10,179 nt of DNA from JBCCHY01 sp039028495 (lineage in GTDB: Bacteria; Patescibacteriota; Saccharimonadia; Saccharimonadales; VXPC01), in contig JBCCHY010000034.1 of the NCBI GenBank assembly GCA_039028495.1, positions 1-10,179 of the forward strand. Reading direction: 5' to 3'. Under the pieces are notes generated by a model. It did not search any database. It was given only the letters and a program-made list of their open reading frames with translations, and had not been told where the DNA came from. Below, piece after piece: positions 7,526-10,179 of the stretch. The position numbers and the translations under genes are program-made. Numbering within the stretch: position 1 is the stretch's first letter; each line of letters starts with the position of its first letter.

Positions 7526-8322
7526 TAAGATCTTGCCTCTTTGAGAGCTTCTAGCGTTAGTTCAGTACGAGACCTGGCATATGCACAGTGGTCACATTCC
7601 CCACCCATAGCTGCCTCACCTACTGGTGGCATTTTGTCTGATTCTAGGCATTCCTTCATATTGACTAGTGTAGGCTCGACCCAAGAGCTATCACCCTCGT
7701 GTGGGAATACATGCGTCTCAAAATCTAGCTGGTCGTTAAAACCATCTCGGTTTTGCAGTCCTGTCGCATACACGAAATAGCCCGTATCGCTGACGCTTAA
7801 CCCGTTCTGCTTGAGCAACCACTGGTAGACTTCCATCTGCCTGCGGTACATATCCTGCCAGCCACCTGCCGGGCCAAGTGCGGTCACTGGCTCGGCCTTG
7901 GACGTAGCTTTGTAGTCGACAACCATTACGTTACCGTCCGGGTCAACCCAGAGATCATCCACGGCACCGAACACATGCAGATTAGTTGGCTCGTGAACAT
8001 GCACAACACCTACAAAATTTTCGCGCCACTTATCGATCTGTTCATGGGCATACGGAATAGCATCTACTTTAAATTTTGTCATCAGCGGATGAGGCTTCTT
8101 CTTTTTACGGTAGGCGTCGAACTCCTTTTTGAACAGCTCGTCGATAGCCTTGTTTATGTTGAATGGAGGTGTGCTTGGCCTGCGAATCTTCAGCCGTGCG
8201 TCAAGCCAAAAACAGCGAGGACACTGTGTGAACAGTTCGATCTTGGTGCGTGATACCTTGAAAGGCTCTTTTTGCCCAGGCAAATAAGGTTTATTCCTCT
8301 GCTGCCAATACGAAGCACCCAT
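7525..8322 (-). CDS. PD-(D/E)XK nuclease-family protein with four cysteines (Cas4/RecB-like)
   Basis: A 265-residue protein of the PDDEXK_1 group that includes Cas4 and the RecB/AddB nuclease domain. Core motifs: N-terminal SRTKIELFTQCPRCFWL; GAVDDLW with Asp122/Asp123; VVDYKATSK with Asp136 and Lys138 as the catalytic D-x-K; QMEVYQWLL as the QxxxY helix. Cys34 and Cys37 near the N terminus and Cys243 and Cys246 (CDHC) near the C terminus make a C-x2-C plus C-x2-C set that could hold a 4Fe-4S cluster or zinc, as in Cas4 and AddB, although those usually have one N-terminal and three C-terminal cysteines. I prefer the ATG at 8322, with AGCAGG ending 8 nt upstream. A GTG at 8331 would add three residues. 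There is no CRISPR array or cas1/cas2 nearby, so a DNA repair or stress nuclease is more likely than adaptation. It is the first gene of the nuclease-transporter-sigma operon. Confidence 0.85.
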   Translation of the reverse strand: MGASYWQQRNKPYLPGQKEPFKVSRTKIELFTQCPRCFWLDARLKIRRPSTPPFNINKAIDELFKKEFDAYRKKKKPHPLMTKFKVDAIPYAHEQIDKWRENFVGVVHVHEPTNLHVFGAVDDLWVDPDGNVMVVDYKATSKAEPVTALGPAGGWQDMYRRQMEVYQWLLKQNGLSVSDTGYFVYATGLQNRDGFNDQLDFETHVFPHEGDSSWVEPTLVNMKECLESDKMPPVGEAAMGGECDHCAYARSRTELTLEALKEARS

Positions 8323-8361
8323 CTCACGCACCTGCTTTCTTTTGCATACTCATTACTAACT

Positions 8362-8367
8362 ATTCTA
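8362..8367 (-). promoter_or_regulatory. Possible -10 box before the nuclease operon
   Basis: TAGAAT on the minus strand, between the inverted-repeat element and the nuclease gene, could give a leader of about 30 nt. At the -35 distance lies TCGAGC, which is no match, so this is weak. The alternative is transcription through the structured element from upstream. Confidence 0.25.
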
Positions 8368-8373
8368 CACCTA

Positions 8374-8539
8374 TAAACCGCTCAGCTCGAGTACAGATTG
8401 GAATTTCTCAGCTGAAAACGCAGGGAGGCGTACAAAGGTACGTTGACCGAGTATTTTAGCTAGAGAAATATCTAATATGCGCCGAGAAGGATCAGCGCGG
8501 CGAGCCTTGCTCGCTGGTAGGATCCTGCTGAGCGGTTTA
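8374..8539 (-). ncRNA. Structured non-coding element with perfect 13-bp terminal inverted repeats
   Basis: No gene covers 8323-8539. The outer arms TAAACCGCTCAGC (8374-8386) and GCTGAGCGGTTTA (8527-8539) are exact inverted repeats 140 nt apart. Inside, in the sense of the flanking genes, AGGATC (8526-8521) pairs with GATCCT (8493-8488) directly against the outer helix. It encloses GCGAGC-AAG-GCTCGC (8514-8500). Further on comes CGTAC-CTTT-GTACG (8442-8429). A helix closing several hairpins is the layout of a multi-branched RNA such as a riboswitch or small RNA, and it lies in the leader of the nuclease-transporter-sigma operon. The same ends also fit a MITE: CTA occurs directly outside both arms (8371-8373 and 8540-8542) as a possible 3-bp target duplication. 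I match it to no known RNA family. Strand is set by the neighbours, not proven. Confidence 0.55.
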
Positions 8540-9229
8540 CTAGAGTAGTTTTGAACTTGCTATGATTGCAGCTGTCTCAGCCCTAAGAGTCATATCCCCT
8601 AGCTTGATCCCGCTCATGCCCTGCTCGACAAAGTGAGCTATCTCTTCGTCATTCCAGCCGCCTTCAGGGCCAATGAATATACCAGCGTCAGTGGCCTCAC
8701 GCAGGCTATCTTCGGAGCCGTCCATGTTCGCAAAATAAAGCTTCGTAGATTCACTGTGGCTACTTACGGCTTGCTGCACATCCATTGGCTCATGGATATG
8801 CGGGATGTCGATGCGGCCGCACTGCTCTGCTGCTTCGATAGCAATTGTCTTTAAGCGATCTGTGTCGACTCTTTTATTCTCTGTCCTGCCAGAAATGATT
8901 GGGGTGAAGTTGCTGACACCTAGCTCTGTGCACTTCTGCACCACCCAGTCATTTTTATCTTTTTTCAGACTAGACCAGAATACGTGGACCTTGCGTACTG
9001 GACGCTGCGGCTCCAGATCTGTTATGTGCGCCAAATGCGCTGCGTCTGGGTTAATCTGCGTAATGCGGTACAGCCGTTCATGCTTAACACCATCGAACAG
9101 CACCACTTCATCACCCTCGCGGTAACGCAGGACTTTTAGCCATTGCCGCAGCAACCGCTTGTCGTTGATCCAGAGATCATGACGTAGCTCACGATCTTTT
9201 GACCCCACATAAAATCTATGATGTCTCAT
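8540..9229 (-). CDS. rsmE: 16S rRNA (uracil-1498-N3)-methyltransferase RsmE
   Basis: RsmE is a SPOUT-fold, SAM-dependent enzyme that makes m3U1498 in the decoding region of 16S rRNA. The 229-residue protein starts MRHHRFYV, an expected opening. Residues 1-75 form the PUA-like RNA-binding domain, with HDLWINDKRL and LRYREGDEVVLFDG. The trefoil-knot methyltransferase domain follows with KKDKNDWVVQKCTELGV, IISGRTENK, IEAAEQCGR, IFIGPEGGWNDEEI and the knot sequence LGDMTLRAETAAI, which together make the assignment secure. It is slightly shorter than the E. coli enzyme (243). There is no Shine-Dalgarno site before the ATG. TATACT (9244-9239) ends 9 nt upstream, so a nearly leaderless transcript is possible, though no -35 is visible. 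It starts 21 nt after the HAD gene. Its TAG stop directly touches the inverted-repeat element. Confidence 0.95.
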   Translation of the reverse strand: MRHHRFYVGSKDRELRHDLWINDKRLLRQWLKVLRYREGDEVVLFDGVKHERLYRITQINPDAAHLAHITDLEPQRPVRKVHVFWSSLKKDKNDWVVQKCTELGVSNFTPIISGRTENKRVDTDRLKTIAIEAAEQCGRIDIPHIHEPMDVQQAVSSHSESTKLYFANMDGSEDSLREATDAGIFIGPEGGWNDEEIAHFVEQGMSGIKLGDMTLRAETAAIIASSKLL

Positions 9230-9250
9230 ACAAGCATAAGTATATAGCAG

Positions 9251-9877
9251 CTAGTCCCAGATCTCCCACTGATTTTGTTCCGCCACAGCCCGCAACTCGT
9301 CTGAAGGCCTATACGCTATGGCACGCTCAACCATCCTTAGCATGGCTATATCAGGCTCACTGTCACCTACCCCAACACTACCGTCAAAAACCAGATCGTG
9401 GAGCTCGACTATCCTACGCAACCATTCACCCTTGTCTCTTTTATCTATTCCTACGATACTCGGACCGACATAACCCTCGCTGTTTGAGGGGCGGGGCGCA
9501 ACAACAATATCAAAAGGACCTGTATGATCGCAAAAGGGCTTGACTACAGGATACGGTGAATGAGAAATTGCTATTGTCGTCATACCCTTACCCATGCAGT
9601 TTGTCATTAAATCTGCAGGTCTTCTATTTACCTTGCGGTCCATGTGGCTGCCGACATACTCAGCGGCCATAAGATAATCCTGGTAGTTAATGCCGATGTC
9701 TTTAGCCGCTCTAAATAATCTAAGTAAGTTATATGTTTTCCGTTCTGCTAAGAAATCTTGCGCCTCAGTAATAGACTTGCATATTAGACCTCTTTCAATG
9801 AGCTCTAGAGCAAGCTCATTGGCTAGCGAACCACGATGTATCGTGTGATCTATATCAAATACGGCGAATCTCTGCAT
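9251..9877 (-). CDS. HAD-superfamily hydrolase, subfamily IB (SerB-like phosphatase)
   Basis: A 208-residue cytosolic haloacid dehalogenase-fold phosphatase. Motif I is FDIDHT with nucleophile Asp8 and acid/base Asp10, motif II is Ser105 in TIAISHS, motif III is a lysine in DKRDKGEW (Lys146 or Lys149), and motif IV is GDSEPD with Asp172 and Asp176. The helical stretch between motifs I and II (about residues 15-95) fits the C1 cap of subfamily IB, which includes phosphoserine phosphatase and phospholipid-phosphate phosphatases. The substrate is not determined. I chose the ATG at 9877 because it puts motif I at residue 8, as is normal, and because TATACT (9890-9885) lies 7 nt upstream, which would put the transcript start on or next to this ATG. 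An in-frame ATG at 9901 would add eight residues of hydrophobic sequence with GGATGAG directly before it. It follows the heliorhodopsin gene by 49 nt. Confidence 0.85.
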   Translation of the reverse strand: MQRFAVFDIDHTIHRGSLANELALELIERGLICKSITEAQDFLAERKTYNLLRLFRAAKDIGINYQDYLMAAEYVGSHMDRKVNRRPADLMTNCMGKGMTTIAISHSPYPVVKPFCDHTGPFDIVVAPRPSNSEGYVGPSIVGIDKRDKGEWLRRIVELHDLVFDGSVGVGDSEPDIAMLRMVERAIAYRPSDELRAVAEQNQWEIWD

Positions 9878-9884
9878 TGAGCAA

Positions 9885-9890
9885 AGTATA
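9885..9890 (-). promoter_or_regulatory. Possible -10 box giving a leaderless HAD transcript
   Basis: TATACT on the minus strand, with TTGCTCA between it and the ATG at 9877. Normal spacing from a -10 box puts transcription start at or one base before the ATG. The -35 position holds only GCTTTG, so the call rests on the -10 box and its spacing. Confidence 0.35.
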
Positions 9891-9926
9891 AATAAACCCA
9901 CATCTCATCCAAAGCATTAGTGGTTT

Positions 9927-10179
9927 CTATCTGAGTGTTCCGGCGAAGACTTGCCAAGCCAGCGCCGACTTCGCTACCAGCGAAAGCACCATATAGACCT
10001 TCTCACCGTAAAGGTAATCTGCCCATCTACCTGTTCGCCTGTACTGCAACCACATGTTAATCGCAAAGCAGTTAAAGAATAGGAAAATACTAATGTAAAT
10101 AAAGTAAACAAACGTAGGTGGATTGCCACTGGCATATAGCCAGTTAGCTAGGAAATACAGCCCGATAATGATCCAAGGC
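9927..10179 (-). CDS. Heliorhodopsin, C-terminal part (5' end off the window)
   Basis: The last 83 codons of a seven-helix retinal protein enter from the right edge. The reading opens with PWIIIGLYFLANWLY (end of TM5), then FVYFIYISIFLFFNCFAI (TM6), the loop WLQYRRTGRWADYLYGEKVY and TM7 VLSLVAKSALAWQVFAGTL. The AKSALAWQ segment carries the retinal Schiff-base lysine (visible residue 70, codon 9971-9969). From memory, this stretch matches the heliorhodopsin 48C12 C terminus (FLFFNSFA, LQYKGKGKW, YIVLSLVAKSALAWQ) far better than any type-1 rhodopsin, whose TM7 has a DxxxK pattern. Heliorhodopsins sit inverted in the membrane, with the N terminus inside, and are thought to act as light sensors or regulators, not pumps. 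The N-terminal five helices, including the counter-ion Glu of TM3, are not visible. The chain ends right after TM7 with Arg. No retinal-synthesis gene is in the window. Confidence 0.92.
   Translation of the reverse strand, partial: PWIIIGLYFLANWLYASGNPPTFVYFIYISIFLFFNCFAINMWLQYRRTGRWADYLYGEKVYMVLSLVAKSALAWQVFAGTLR

Noticed and set aside
7525..8322. cas4 of a CRISPR system
   Set aside because: No repeats, cas1, cas2 or other cas genes in the window, and the cysteine arrangement differs from typical Cas4.
8443..8480. Plus-strand promoter TTGACC followed by AT-rich sequence inside the element
   Set aside because: No plus-strand gene follows; downstream is rsmE on the minus strand. The bases also take part in the structured element.
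8374..8539. Structured element as SRP RNA, 6S RNA, tmRNA or RNase P RNA
   Set aside because: It is too short for tmRNA or RNase P RNA, I do not find the GGTCAGG/GGAAGG-type helix 8 core of SRP RNA on either strand, and the several side hairpins do not fit the single rod of 6S RNA.
8374..8539. TPP riboswitch, because CTGAGA and ACCAGCG both occur on the minus strand
   Set aside because: The two motifs are in the wrong order (CAGCG first, CTGAGA last) and the other conserved thi-box segments are absent; chance similarity.

Overview
Every gene I can support in this window lies on the minus strand, so the biology reads from high to low coordinates. By eye the DNA is of intermediate GC, tightly packed and uses the standard code. 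The divergent seryl-tRNA synthetase, the short ribosome-hibernation factor, the abutting genes and the mostly weak Shine-Dalgarno sites suggest a small-genome bacterium, most likely Candidatus Saccharibacteria or another Patescibacteria (CPR). This taxonomic call is inference: the window has no rRNA or ribosomal protein gene.

Right end (9251-10179). The last 83 codons of a heliorhodopsin enter from the edge, including the retinal-binding lysine of TM7. They are followed by a HAD-superfamily phosphatase (9251-9877) and by rsmE, the 16S rRNA m3U1498 methyltransferase (8540-9229).

Middle (6035-8539). Directly after the rsmE stop codon lies a non-coding element of about 166 bp. It is bounded by perfect 13-bp inverted repeats and contains nested hairpins. 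It precedes a tight three-gene operon: a four-cysteine PD-(D/E)XK nuclease of Cas4/RecB type, a ten-helix EamA/DMT transporter and an ECF-like sigma factor. The genes overlap by 1 nt or abut, and no anti-sigma gene is visible.

Left half (1-5919). serS starts after a strong ribosome binding site and is followed by raiA/hpf. Next come a fold-type III PLP decarboxylase of the DapDC/ODC superfamily with an altered active site, and an overlapping zinc-dependent AstE/aspartoacylase-like deacylase. The last two probably form a metabolic module of unknown substrate. After a short promoter region with two perfect palindromes, secA begins at a TTG codon and runs off the left edge after 689 codons.

The core functions are translation (serS, raiA, rsmE) and secretion (secA). 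The accessory content that merits attention is the heliorhodopsin, the structured element before the nuclease-transporter-sigma operon, and the decarboxylase-deacylase pair.
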